NCBI RefSeq assembly: GCF_022601895.1
Contig: NZ_JAKVIO010000029.1
Coordinates: 1 to 55,777, forward strand
DNA: 55,777 nucleotides
Origin: Sphingomonas sp. LaA6.9
GTDB taxonomy: Bacteria; Pseudomonadota; Alphaproteobacteria; Sphingomonadales; Sphingomonadaceae
Direction: 5' to 3'
The position numbers and the translations under genes were made by a program. Below are positions 16,529 to 25,314 of this stretch, one piece after another. Position 1 is the first letter of the stretch. Every line of letters begins with the position of its first letter. The notes under the pieces were generated by a model. The model was given only the letters and a program-made list of their open reading frames with translations, was not told where the DNA came from and made no database searches.

Positions 16529-17824
16529 TTAATCATCCCATGGAAGTAGCACCGTCGATTGTGGCTGGCGGGGCCGCGTAATCGCCATAGCTGGAAGCGC
16601 CTTGCCCTCAAGGCCGGCTTTTTCGGCCGTGTCGAGATAGTCCGCCCACCACTGCATCATGGGCCGACGGTGCTGAAGGTACAGCGCTGAGTTATAAGCG
16701 GCCCTGACGCCGCGTGGCTGATGGGCAAGTTGGTGTTCGATCCAGTCATCTTTGAACAGGCCTGTCTCGTTGAGGACCGTGCTCGCAAGACCTCGAAATC
16801 CATGGACGGTGGCTTTTCCCCGCAACCCAAGCCGATACATGATGTGGTGCATTCGATTTTCGCTGATGACCAGTGATTGAGCGCCCGCAACAGGAAAGAG
16901 AAAACGGCCGAGCCGCATATTGCCCGCCTTGCGGAAGATGTTGAGCCCATGGATTTCACGGAGCAATGTGACTGCCTGGTGCGACAGTGGCACGAGATGC
17001 TCGGAGCGCATCTTCATGCGTTCAGGGGGAATTCTCCACAAGGGTTCGGCACCATCAAGATCCTCGAATTCGGACCATTCAGCAAAGCGCGTTTCCTGGC
17101 TGCGCACCATCGTGACCATGGTCCAGCGCAGAGCCAGATGGCTGAGTCGCGAGCCCCCATCGGTACCCAGCCGCTGGAAGAATTCGGGAAGTTCGCGGGC
17201 GCTCACCTTTGGGCGGTGCTGCACTGGTTTTGGCTTGGTCATCGCTGCCGACAGATCTCGGCAGGGGTCACTCTCGCAGCGCCCATCGGGTATCGCGAAG
17301 CGGAAGATCTCGCTTACATGGTTCTTCACGCGGTGCGCCATTTCCACAGCCCCCCGCGCCTCGATCCTGCGGATCACCTCAAGGATCGTTCTGGGTGTGA
17401 TCGCGCTGATCTCGGTCTTGCCGATAAAAGGAAAAACGTCGGCCTCGAGCCGGCCAACAACGAGCGCCGCATAGCGCGGTGACCAGCCAAGGGTGCGCGT
17501 CTCAAGCCATTCGCGCGCGACATCCTCGAAGCCGTTCGAAACGGGTGCCCGGAGCAGTTCCTTGTCAGCCTTGCGCTCGGCTGATGGGTCGAGCCCTCGC
17601 GCGAGTTGTTGTTTCGCCGCATCTCGCCAGGTTCGTGCGGCCTTCAGACCGACCCGGGGATAACGCCCCCCGGAAAGAAGCTTCTGCTTGCCCCCGAAAC
17701 GGTAGCTGAGGCGCCAGAATTTCTTGCCATCGCATTGGACAAGGATGAAGAGTCCGCCCCCATCGGATTTCTTATAGGGTTTGTCTGCGGGCTTGAGGGC
17801 CCTGAGCGCGATGTCGGTCAGCAT
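16529..17824 (-). CDS. P4-type tyrosine recombinase/integrase
   Basis: A 431-aa protein. The N-terminal DUF4102 arm-binding domain reads LTDIALRALKPADKPYKKSD, GGGLFILVQ and KFWRLSYRFGGKQ. The SAM-like core-binding domain follows (about 100-190). The catalytic domain has the first Arg in VRSQETRFAEWSEFE, the H-x-x-R box VHGFRGLAST, a His in IEHQLAHQ and the Tyr nucleophile in RAAYNSALYL. All catalytic residues seem present, so the enzyme may be active. Family members usually integrate at tRNA genes, and tRNA-Gln lies 198 bases beyond its start. It converges with the defence cassette, 65 bases from its stop, which fits an island border. Confidence 0.93.
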   Translation of the reverse strand: MLTDIALRALKPADKPYKKSDGGGLFILVQCDGKKFWRLSYRFGGKQKLLSGGRYPRVGLKAARTWRDAAKQQLARGLDPSAERKADKELLRAPVSNGFEDVAREWLETRTLGWSPRYAALVVGRLEADVFPFIGKTEISAITPRTILEVIRRIEARGAVEMAHRVKNHVSEIFRFAIPDGRCESDPCRDLSAAMTKPKPVQHRPKVSARELPEFFQRLGTDGGSRLSHLALRWTMVTMVRSQETRFAEWSEFEDLDGAEPLWRIPPERMKMRSEHLVPLSHQAVTLLREIHGLNIFRKAGNMRLGRFLFPVAGAQSLVISENRMHHIMYRLGLRGKATVHGFRGLASTVLNETGLFKDDWIEHQLAHQPRGVRAAYNSALYLQHRRPMMQWWADYLDTAEKAGLEGKALPAMAITRPRQPQSTVLLPWDD

Positions 17825-17982
17825 GGTATCCAGCTTCGAATCCCGCTGGTGGCGGGTGTGTTGGTAGGCGCTGAAATTCTACCAACAAATTGCCATTACT
17901 GTAGCTGCGCTGCAAGGGGGTGAGACGAAACGTCATGAGACGTAACTCACCTAAAACTAGCGTTTTTGAGTAGCTAGTTGGG

Positions 17983-18017
17983 GCCATTTGGGCGGATTTG
18001 AAACCGCCTGAAATGGC
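17983..18017. repeat. Inverted repeat next to the tRNA-Gln 3' end
   Basis: GCCATTT (17983-17989) pairs with AAATGGC (18011-18017), and inside it GGCGG pairs with CCGCC around an eight-base loop. The structure lies four bases beyond the encoded CCA of the tRNA. It could help end tRNA transcription, although no T-run follows on the minus strand, or it could be part of the integrase attachment or binding region. Confidence 0.5.
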
Positions 18018-18021
18018 GCAT

Positions 18022-18096
18022 TGGCTGGGGCGGCAGGATTCGAACCTGCGAATGCCGGTACCAAAAACCGGTGCCTTACCACTTGGCGACGCCCCA
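18022..18096 (-). tRNA. tRNA-Gln (anticodon TTG)
   Basis: The minus strand gives a 75-nt cloverleaf with a 7-bp acceptor stem (TGGGGCG/CGCCCCA), discriminator G and an encoded CCA. The anticodon stem CCGGT/ACCGG encloses the loop TTTTGGT, giving anticodon TTG for Gln CAA codons. The T arm contains GGTTCGAATCC. The 3' half of such genes is a common target for P4-type integrases, and an integrase lies directly downstream. Because the tRNA is complete, it would be the restored copy at the island edge. Confidence 0.95.
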
Positions 18097-18177
18097 GCAG
18101 GATGCGAGCCGCGCTTATAGCGACGCGGACGCCGGTGGGAAGGGGGGACCGCGATTTGTGTCCGCCCCTTGTTTCGA

Positions 18178-19275
18178 TCAGGCCACCTGCTCGACCCAGC
18201 CGTGCGGATCGGGCGCGTTGCCGCGCTGGATGTCGACGAGTGCTGTGCGCAGTCGCTGGGTAATCGGTCCCGCCGACTGGCCGCCGATCGTGAACTGGCC
18301 CTCGGCGCTCTTGACGCTGCCGATCGGCGTCACCACCGCGGCGGTCCCGCAGGCGAAGGCCTCGGTCAGCCGGCCGCTTTCCGCATCGGCGCGCCACTGT
18401 TCGATCGAATAGGGTTCCTCGCGCACGGTAATCCCCATGTCGCGTGCGAGCGTCAGCAGCGAATCGCGCGTGATGCCGGGCAGGATCGTGCCCGTGAGCG
18501 GGGGTGTCACCATCGTCCCGTCATCGAATACGAAAAAGATGTTCATGCCGCCCAGCTCCTCTACCCAGCGGCGCTCGACCGCATCGAGGAAGACGACCTG
18601 ATCGCAGCCATTGCGCGTCGCTTCGGCCTGCGCGATCAGGCTGGTGGCGTAGTTGCCGCCGCACTTGGCCGCGCCGGTTCCGCCGGGTGCCGCACGCGTA
18701 TATTCGCGCGTCACCCAGAGCGAGACGCTGGGTGCACCGCCCTTGAAATAGGCGCCGACCGACGAGGCGATGACCATGTAGAGATATTCGGCCGAGGGCT
18801 TCACGCCGAGGAAGACCTCGCTCGCGAACATGAAGGGGCGCAGATAGAGCGCGCCGTCCTCATTGTCGGGAATCCACGCCTTTTCGGTGCGCACCAGCGC
18901 GCGGATCGATTCGAGGAACAGTTCCTCGGGCAGATCGGGCATCGCCATGCGCCGCGCCGAGGCGTTGAAGCGACGCGCATTGGCATCGGGGCGAAAGAGT
19001 GCAGCACCGCCTTCCGGGCGGCGATAGGCCTTCAGCCCCTCGAATATCTCCTGCGCATAGTGCAGCACCGAGGAAGCGGGATCCATGGCGACGGGCTCGC
19101 GCGCGGTAATCTTCGCATCGTGCCAGCCCTTTTCCTCGCTGTAGCGAATCAGCGCCATATGATCGGTGAACACGCGACCGAAGCCGGGGTTCACCAGGCG
19201 CTTTGCCCGTTCGTCCGCGGCAACGATATGTGCGCTGGGTTCAAAGGCGAAGGTCGGGGTGGCACCGGATGACAT
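18178..19275 (-). CDS. ilvE: Branched-chain amino acid aminotransferase
   Basis: A 365-aa PLP enzyme of fold type IV, group II size. It transfers the amino group between glutamate and the keto acids of valine, leucine and isoleucine. Motifs include VLHYAQEIFEGLKAYR near the N-terminus, FRPDANARRFNASARRM, the PLP-lysine block GTGAAKCGGNYATS, and EELGGMNIFFVF and TPPLTGTILPGITRDSLL for cofactor phosphate binding. It starts at ATG behind GAGGAAG. A MarR-type regulator is divergent, 95 bases away, and could act on this promoter, though nothing seen proves it. It marks the return to core genome after the tRNA. Confidence 0.95.
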   Translation of the reverse strand: MSSGATPTFAFEPSAHIVAADERAKRLVNPGFGRVFTDHMALIRYSEEKGWHDAKITAREPVAMDPASSVLHYAQEIFEGLKAYRRPEGGAALFRPDANARRFNASARRMAMPDLPEELFLESIRALVRTEKAWIPDNEDGALYLRPFMFASEVFLGVKPSAEYLYMVIASSVGAYFKGGAPSVSLWVTREYTRAAPGGTGAAKCGGNYATSLIAQAEATRNGCDQVVFLDAVERRWVEELGGMNIFFVFDDGTMVTPPLTGTILPGITRDSLLTLARDMGITVREEPYSIEQWRADAESGRLTEAFACGTAAVVTPIGSVKSAEGQFTIGGQSAGPITQRLRTALVDIQRGNAPDPHGWVEQVA

Positions 19276-19370
19276 CTGCTTCCTCTCGTCTGGACGCCGC
19301 GACTGGCTGCCCGAAAGGACGGTGTCGAACGGCTTGCGTCGGACTAGGGGCTGCGGCTAGATACGTCAAT

Positions 19371-19868
19371 ATGGCTGTCCAACCTGCAAGCGCCGCTTCC
19401 CCGCTTTTCCTGCGTGGCCCCGAAATCCGTCGCGGCGTCGAGCTGCTCTATTTCGGCTACAGCCATCTGACGCGCTCGATCGACGAACGACTTGCGCAAC
19501 AGGGGCTTGGCCGCGCGCATCACCGCGCGCTCTATTTCATCGCGCGACAACCCGATCTGAGCGTGAGCGAGCTGCTGCGCTTCCTCGCGATCACGAAACA
19601 GTCGCTGGGACGTGTGCTCAATGAACTGACCGCGCGCGGGCTGGTCGAGCAGCGGCCGGGTGTCAACGACCGGCGCCAGCGCCTGCTGCGGCTGACCGAA
19701 GAGGGCGCCGCGCTCGAAGCCAGGCTGTTCGAGGCGCTGCGCGAAAAGCTGTCGGCCGCCTATGCGCAGGCGGGTCAGGGCGCAGTCGCCGGATTCTGGC
19801 AGGTGCTCGAGGGGCTTATCCCTCCGCGCGAGCGCGAGCGCGTCGCCTCGCTTCACCGCGAATGCTAG
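19371..19868 (+). CDS. MarR family transcriptional regulator
   Basis: A 165-aa protein when started at ATG 19371; the longer upstream reading is low-complexity Arg-rich and runs over the divergent ilvE start. It contains a dimerisation helix (GVELLYFGYSHLTRSID), then the winged helix-turn-helix LSVSELLRFLAITKQSLGRV and the wing DRRQRLLRLTEEG, a classic MarR arrangement. The ligand is unknown. It is divergent from ilvE. Its TAG stop shares CTAG (19865-19868) with the convergent proC stop. Confidence 0.9.
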   Translation: MAVQPASAASPLFLRGPEIRRGVELLYFGYSHLTRSIDERLAQQGLGRAHHRALYFIARQPDLSVSELLRFLAITKQSLGRVLNELTARGLVEQRPGVNDRRQRLLRLTEEGAALEARLFEALREKLSAAYAQAGQGAVAGFWQVLEGLIPPRERERVASLHREC

Positions 19869-20680
19869 CCCTTCCGCGCCTCGGCGGCGAGTTCGACTGC
19901 GCGGTCGGCGGCTGCCTTCAATGTGCGGTGGACGAGATCGAAGATCGCGGCCTCGGCGTCGAGCACGTCGAGGCCCGCGCGCGTCGTGCCCCTGGGGCTC
20001 GCGACGCGATCGGCGAGCACCGCAGGGCTTTCGTTCGACCGCACCGCGAGCGCGGTTGCGCCTTCGACCGTCGCCAGCGCCAGCCGCGCGGCATCCTCGG
20101 ATGAGAAGCCCAGCCTTGCGGCTCCGGCGGCCATCGCGTCGATGAAGCGATAGACGAAGGCCGGACCCGATCCCGAAACTGCGGTGCCCGCGTCAATGAG
20201 CGCTTCGTCATCAACCCACAGCGCGAGACCGAGGGGGGCCGCCAGCGCATCGACGCGCACGCGGGCTTTCACCGGGCCGAACAGCAGCGCAACGCCCTTG
20301 CCCAGCGCGACCGGCAGATTGGGCATCAATCGCACGACCCCGCCTGCATCGGGAAAGGCCTGCGAAAGCGTTGCGGCATCGACGCCTGCCATGATCGAGA
20401 CGACCATGGTCTGCGGGCCCGTCAGCGCGGCCAGTTGTGGTGCGATCGCGGGAAATGTCTGGGGCTTGGTTCCGAGCAGAAGCGCAGCCGGGGGTGCTTC
20501 GCCTGTCGGCGGCGCAGCGAGCAGGCGAATGCCCGCGGGCGCCTCGGCACGATGCGGATCGACGATCGTGACGGCGGCGGGATCGAGCCCGGTTTCGAGC
20601 CAGCGCGAAAGCATGGCGCCCGCCATGTTGCCGCAGCCGATCAGCCAGAGCGGTCGTGAAGCATCGAAAGGATAGGTCAT
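19865..20680 (-). CDS. proC: Pyrroline-5-carboxylate reductase
   Basis: A 271-aa protein that reduces pyrroline-5-carboxylate to proline with NAD(P)H, the last step of proline synthesis. The N-terminal Rossmann fold starts LWLIGCGNMAGAMLSRWL. Later blocks are VVSIMAGVD, VVRLMPNLPVALGKG, and the conserved AVSGSGPAFVYRFIDAMA and VASPRGTTRAGLDVLD, which form the dimer interface and substrate site. Length and motifs are normal. Its stop codon overlaps that of the convergent MarR gene by four bases. Confidence 0.95.
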   Translation of the reverse strand: MTYPFDASRPLWLIGCGNMAGAMLSRWLETGLDPAAVTIVDPHRAEAPAGIRLLAAPPTGEAPPAALLLGTKPQTFPAIAPQLAALTGPQTMVVSIMAGVDAATLSQAFPDAGGVVRLMPNLPVALGKGVALLFGPVKARVRVDALAAPLGLALWVDDEALIDAGTAVSGSGPAFVYRFIDAMAAGAARLGFSSEDAARLALATVEGATALAVRSNESPAVLADRVASPRGTTRAGLDVLDAEAAIFDLVHRTLKAAADRAVELAAEARKG

Positions 20681-20727
20681 GCCAGCCGCTTAGGCCAAAA
20701 TGAAAGCCCGCGCAAAATGCGGTGCGC

Positions 20728-22275
20728 TCAGCGCGCCGTTGTGTTCTGCGCCGTCCCGCCCGTGACGGCCGGCGTGGATGTGGCTGCCGTCTTCGCGCCG
20801 AGCTTCACGCTCAGCAACTGGGTCAGCCTCGTGCGGAAGCGCGCAAGCTCAGCGCCGGCGAGCTGCGACGTCTGGACGAAGGAGATCGACCTCGGGTTGA
20901 TCGCGACGCCATTCCTGTAGACCTCGTAATGGAGGTGCGGTCCGGTCGAGAGACCGGTCGAACCGACATAGCCGATCACCTGGCCCTGACGCACGCGCGC
21001 ACCGCCCGGCACCGCGATCCGGCTCATATGCGCATAGCCCGTGCCGATACCGCCGGAATGATTGATGCGGACATAGTTGCCATGGCCGCCATGTCTTCCG
21101 GCGAAGGCGACGATGCCATCGGTCGCCGCGTAGATCGGCGCACCATGGGGGGCACCGAAATCGACCCCCTTGTGCAGCCGCGAATAGCCGAGCAGCGGGT
21201 GGCGCCGCATACCGAATCCCGAAGTCATCCGGCCGCTGACGGGCTGCGCCATCACACCGCGCTTCTGGCCGACCCCGGCGGCATCGAACCATTCGGTGCG
21301 CCCGTCGATCGTCCACTGGATCATGCGCAGCTGTCGGCGTCCCTGATCGAGCCCCGCATAAAGCAGCTTTCCGGTCTTCGTCTCGCCCGTCTCCGCGCGC
21401 GCATGCTCGATAATCAGGTCGAACCGGTCATTGGCGCCGAGATCGTTCATCGAGATCTTGCCGCCGATCGCCTTCAGATAGGCCTCGATCGCGTGCGCGG
21501 GGACGCCTGCCGCGCGCGCCGAGGTGACGAAGCTAGCGCCGCGCACGCCCTGGATACGCAGCGGCGTGTTGTCGACCGCGATCGGAATTTGCTTCAGCGT
21601 GAGCACGCCATTGATGCGCTCGACCTGAAGGCGCAGGTCGAAACGCGCGCGAAAGGCCAGGAAATCGAGCGGGCGCGCCACGTTTCGATTGGGACGACGC
21701 CCCAGCGTCACGTCCATGCGCGTGCCGGACACGATATCGCCGGGCGAGACCACGCCCGCAACCAGGGTGGCAACCTTCGCAGCCTCGCTGTCGGCGACGC
21801 CGGCGCGCGTCAGAACGCGGGCGAAGCCGTCGCCGCGGCCGAGCGTCGCGACAAGATCGATCGAAGGGCGCTCGGGCGTGTCGGCCAGTGGCGCAACCGC
21901 ATCGGTCGCTGCCATGCGACGTCCGGTATCAGCGCCCAGCGCGAGCGGCGCGATCGACAGTGCGCGCGCCTCGCTCCAGGCGTCCTCTGCCATGGCCGGC
22001 GGGCTGGCGGCGACGATGGGGTCGAAGCCGGGCGCAAGCGCCCAGGCGGCGGAGATCAGCACGGTGCAGGTGGCGAGGCCGCGGAACCATTCGCGCGATC
22101 CGATGCGCGCGCCAAGATCGGGAACGAGTTCGACATCTGCGAGCCGCGCCTCGAGCCGCTGCCATGCGCCCGGGCGCACGATCTTGCGTCCAAAGCCCGC
22201 CGGAAGCGCCTGGTCGAGCGACAGCGCGGCCGTACCGACGCCATTGCCGAATCCCTGATCGCTGCGCTGATACAA
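20728..22275 (-). CDS. M23 family metallopeptidase (LytM-type)
   Basis: A 515-aa envelope protein. A short cytoplasmic N-terminus leads to one membrane segment (about 64-84, FRGLATCTVLISAAWALAPG), then LysM-like or opacity-type regions, then the peptidase domain with LHKGVDFGAP (H-x3-D zinc ligands), GHGNYVRINHSG and GPHLHYEVYRNG (H-x-H). The family cuts peptidoglycan cross-links or activates amidases during growth and division. The most upstream start is TTG at 22275, since an in-frame TAA precedes it. A CtrA-type site lies about 80 bases upstream, suggesting cell-cycle control. Confidence 0.9.
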   Translation of the reverse strand: MYQRSDQGFGNGVGTAALSLDQALPAGFGRKIVRPGAWQRLEARLADVELVPDLGARIGSREWFRGLATCTVLISAAWALAPGFDPIVAASPPAMAEDAWSEARALSIAPLALGADTGRRMAATDAVAPLADTPERPSIDLVATLGRGDGFARVLTRAGVADSEAAKVATLVAGVVSPGDIVSGTRMDVTLGRRPNRNVARPLDFLAFRARFDLRLQVERINGVLTLKQIPIAVDNTPLRIQGVRGASFVTSARAAGVPAHAIEAYLKAIGGKISMNDLGANDRFDLIIEHARAETGETKTGKLLYAGLDQGRRQLRMIQWTIDGRTEWFDAAGVGQKRGVMAQPVSGRMTSGFGMRRHPLLGYSRLHKGVDFGAPHGAPIYAATDGIVAFAGRHGGHGNYVRINHSGGIGTGYAHMSRIAVPGGARVRQGQVIGYVGSTGLSTGPHLHYEVYRNGVAINPRSISFVQTSQLAGAELARFRTRLTQLLSVKLGAKTAATSTPAVTGGTAQNTTAR

Positions 22276-22355
22276 GGCTGCGCGCCCCCGAAGCCGTGTT
22301 TACCCCTCGATCCTCCATAGGACCGACCCGAGCGCCTGTCTGTGGAGCATCATGG

Positions 22356-22370
22356 TTAAAGTCAAATTAA
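22356..22370. promoter_or_regulatory. Candidate CtrA binding site
   Basis: TTAAAGTCAAATTAA is an exact TTAA-N7-TTAA, the consensus of the alphaproteobacterial cell-cycle regulator CtrA, with another TTAAC at 22376-22380. It lies between the divergent M23 peptidase and SUV3-like helicase genes. AT-rich 4-mers of this kind are uncommon in this GC-rich window. Confidence 0.5.
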
Positions 22371-22476
22371 GAGAGTTAACACGCCCGGCTTTCTGCGGCG
22401 AACCGTGCCTGTGGCCGTGTGAACGGCCGCGCAATCGCCGCTTGCGCTCGGCCGCATCATTTCCGATCTAGGACGT

Positions 22477-24966
22477 ATGAGCCGTTTCGCGCGTTCGCCG
22501 GTCACCGCCATTCTGGGGCCCACCAACACCGGCAAGACCCATCTCGCCGTCGAGCGGATGTGCGCGCATTCGAGCGGCATAATCGGCTTTCCGCTGCGCC
22601 TGCTGGCGCGCGAGGTCTATGAACGCGTCGTCGCGCTCAAGGGGCCGGGCGAAGTCGCGCTGATCACGGGTGAGGAAAAGATCCTGCCCGACAAGGCGCG
22701 CTGGTTTCTCTGCACCGCCGAAAGCATGCCGCTCGACCGCGACGTCGCCTTCATGGCCATCGACGAGGCGCAACTCGGCGCCGATCCCGAACGCGGTCAC
22801 GTCTTCACCGACCGGTTGCTGCGCGCACGCGGGCGCGAGGAAACGATGATCCTCGGTTCGGAAAGCCTGAAGCCGATGGTGCGCACGCTCGTGCCCGATG
22901 CCGAGATCATCGGGCGGCCGCGCTTTTCGACGCTCAGCTATGCGGGCGCGAAGAAGCTCTCGCGCCTGCCCAAGCGCTCGGCGATCGTCGCCTTCTCGGC
23001 CGAGGAGGTCTATGCGGTGGCCGAGATGCTGCGGCGGCTTCGCGGCGGCGCCGCGGTGGTGATGGGCGCACTCTCCCCGCGGACGCGCAACGCGCAGGTG
23101 GCGATGTTCCAGGCGGGCGAAGTCGACTATCTCGTCGCAACCGACGCGATCGGCATGGGACTGAACATGGATGTCGCGCATGTTGCCTTCGCGGGCTTGA
23201 GGAAATTCGACGGCCGGCGCAGGCGTCGTCTTACGCTGGCCGAAATGGCGCAGATCGCGGGTCGCGCCGGCCGCCACCAGCGCGACGGAACCTTCGGCAC
23301 GCTGGGCGCCGATGATGGTGGCATCAGCTTCACGCCCGAAGAAATCGAGCGGATCGAAAACCATCGCTTCCCGCCGCTCGATCATCTCTTCTGGCGTGAC
23401 GGGGCGCCTGATCTGTCGAGCCTCGACGGTCTGGTCGCCGCGCTCGAGGCGCGGCCCGGTTCGCCCGTGCTGCGCGCCGCTCCGCAGGCGGTCGACCTCG
23501 CGGTGCTGAAGCGGCTCGCCGAGGAAGGCTGGGTACGCGAGCGTACGGTGCGGCCGCAGATGGTCGCGCGGCTTTGGGCGGCGTGCGGATTGCCTGATTT
23601 CCGCAAGACGGGGGCCGAGCATCATGCGCGGCTGGTCGGCCGTGTCTTCAGGCATCTGAGCGAGGGACAGGGCCATGTCGCCGTCCACTGGTTCGCCGAC
23701 GAGATCGCGCGGCTCGATACGGTGCAGGGCGATGTCGAGACGCTCTCGGGGCGGATCGCCTCGGTCCGGACCTGGGCCTATATCGCGCACCGTGCCGACT
23801 GGCTTGCCGACCCGCAACACTGGGCCGAGCGGACGCGCGCAATCGAGGAACGGCTCTCCGACGCGCTCCATGCCGCGCTGACGCAGCGCTTTGTCGATCG
23901 GCGCACGACATTGTTGATGCGCGAGATCGGCGCCGACGCGCACGCGATGCCCGTCACGATTGCGGAGGACGGCGCGGTGTCCGTCGATGACGAGATGATC
24001 GGGCGGCTCGATGGCTTCCGTTTCGAAGTCGCACCCGATGCGCGCCATGCCGATCGCAAGAAGCTGCTCGCCATGGCCGAGCGGCGGCTGGGCAGCGAAC
24101 TCAGGCGGCGCGGCGAGGCGCTGGCGGCGGCCGAGGACGCGGCGTTCGCGCTGGTGACCGAACCGGGCGCGCCGGTGCGTCTGTGCTGGCAAGCCGCGGC
24201 CATCGGCACGCTGGCCGGCGGACGCACGCTGCTCAGCCCGCGCTTCGTGCCTGATCGCGCGCTGGCGACGCTCGACGAACGCACGCGCAGGGCCATCGAG
24301 ACGCGTGCTCAGGCCTGGCTCGATACGCGGATCGCGCGGGTGCTGAAGCCACTGGCCGCTATCGCCGCGGCGGCGGGCAACCCCGCGACGCCGCCGCCAT
24401 TGCGCGCGCTGCTCGTGCCGCTCGCCGAGGCCGGGGGCGTGATCGGGCGGAGCGCGGTCGATGCGCCGCTCGCCGCGCTTGACAAGGACGCGCGGCATCA
24501 GGCCCGCCGGCTGGGGCTGACGATCGGCACGCTCGACATCTTCCACCCGCTGCTGATCAAGCCCGAGGCGATGCGCTGGCGTGCCGCGCTGGTCGCGGTT
24601 CGCGCCGGCGGACTGGTGCCCGCGCTGCCCGTCCCCGGCGCGGCGATGCTGACGCACGCGTCGGCAATTCCCGATTTCCGCACGCTTGAAGGTCAGGCGC
24701 TGCGCGTCGATCTGGTCGAACGCATTGCCAGGGCGGCGCATGAAGCGCGCGACGGCCGCCGGCCGTTCACGCCCGATCCATCGCTCGCGATCTCACTGGG
24801 GCTGAGCGGTGACGCGCTCGCGCGGCTGATGCGGCTCCTCGGCTTTGAAGCCAGGGCCGATGCCTGGGCGTGGCGCGGGCGCGTACGCCGGCGTGAGCCG
24901 GCGGCGACACGGACCGATGGCCATTTTGCAGGACTTGCCGAACTGGTCCTGGCGCATGGCCGCTGA
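22477..24966 (+). CDS. SUV3-like DExH-box helicase
   Basis: An 829-aa protein. Motif I AILGPTNTGKTHLAVERM is at 10-27. The DEAQ-type motif II is MAIDEAQLGADPERGH, followed by DRLLRARGREETMILGSE. The second RecA domain has VVMGALSPRTRNAQV, YLVATDAIGMGLNMDV (motif V) and AQIAGRAGRHQRDG (motif VI). This is the alphaproteobacterial relative of mitochondrial SUV3 RNA helicase, which works in RNA decay. The remaining C-terminal 450 residues are Ala/Arg-rich and helical. It overlaps the following S4 protein by 11 bases, a common arrangement that ties it to RNA metabolism. Confidence 0.9.
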   Translation: MSRFARSPVTAILGPTNTGKTHLAVERMCAHSSGIIGFPLRLLAREVYERVVALKGPGEVALITGEEKILPDKARWFLCTAESMPLDRDVAFMAIDEAQLGADPERGHVFTDRLLRARGREETMILGSESLKPMVRTLVPDAEIIGRPRFSTLSYAGAKKLSRLPKRSAIVAFSAEEVYAVAEMLRRLRGGAAVVMGALSPRTRNAQVAMFQAGEVDYLVATDAIGMGLNMDVAHVAFAGLRKFDGRRRRRLTLAEMAQIAGRAGRHQRDGTFGTLGADDGGISFTPEEIERIENHRFPPLDHLFWRDGAPDLSSLDGLVAALEARPGSPVLRAAPQAVDLAVLKRLAEEGWVRERTVRPQMVARLWAACGLPDFRKTGAEHHARLVGRVFRHLSEGQGHVAVHWFADEIARLDTVQGDVETLSGRIASVRTWAYIAHRADWLADPQHWAERTRAIEERLSDALHAALTQRFVDRRTTLLMREIGADAHAMPVTIAEDGAVSVDDEMIGRLDGFRFEVAPDARHADRKKLLAMAERRLGSELRRRGEALAAAEDAAFALVTEPGAPVRLCWQAAAIGTLAGGRTLLSPRFVPDRALATLDERTRRAIETRAQAWLDTRIARVLKPLAAIAAAAGNPATPPPLRALLVPLAEAGGVIGRSAVDAPLAALDKDARHQARRLGLTIGTLDIFHPLLIKPEAMRWRAALVAVRAGGLVPALPVPGAAMLTHASAIPDFRTLEGQALRVDLVERIARAAHEARDGRRPFTPDPSLAISLGLSGDALARLMRLLGFEARADAWAWRGRVRRREPAATRTDGHFAGLAELVLAHGR

Positions 24967-25264
24967 CAGCCCGGATTCGCAGTCCGGGCAGCGGATCGAT
25001 CGCTTCCTGTGGTTCGCGCGGCTGGCGAAGACGCGCAGCATTGCCCAGACGATGTGCGAACAGGGCTTCATCCGGCTCGACGGACGACGGATCGACCGCG
25101 CACATGCGCTGGTCCGGCCGGGGAATGTGCTGAGCCTTGTCGCGCACGGGTGCGTTCGGGTGTTGCGGGTAGAGGCGCTTCCCGCGCGCAGGGGCCCCGC
25201 AAGCGAGGCGGCGACGCTATACCGCGAGCTTACTCCCGCGCGCCCCGCCGAAACGGACGATTGA
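24956..25264 (+). CDS. S4 domain RNA-binding protein (HslR-like)
   Basis: A 102-aa protein when started at the ATG at 24956; the longer upstream frame is a shadow of the helicase. The S4 fold is clear: [40 protein letters not shown] and [19 protein letters not shown]. Relatives include Hsp15/HslR, which rescues stalled 50S subunits with attached tRNA. Here it is translationally coupled to an RNA helicase. The exact target is not known. Confidence 0.88.
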   Translation: MAADSPDSQSGQRIDRFLWFARLAKTRSIAQTMCEQGFIRLDGRRIDRAHALVRPGNVLSLVAHGCVRVLRVEALPARRGPASEAATLYRELTPARPAETDD

Positions 25265-25314
25265 CGCCGGCGAAACGCGGGAATAGCAGGGCCGGTACAG
25301 GAGGATTGATCCCA

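Noticed and set aside
18169-19272. 367-aa plus-strand frame opposite ilvE
   Set aside because: The aminotransferase on the minus strand has the PLP-lysine block and a ribosome-binding site; the plus frame has neither motifs nor a plausible start.
22468-24741. 757-aa open frame on the minus strand
   Set aside because: It lies antisense to the SUV3-like helicase, is rich in Arg, His and Gln with no domain, and is a normal by-product of high GC third positions.
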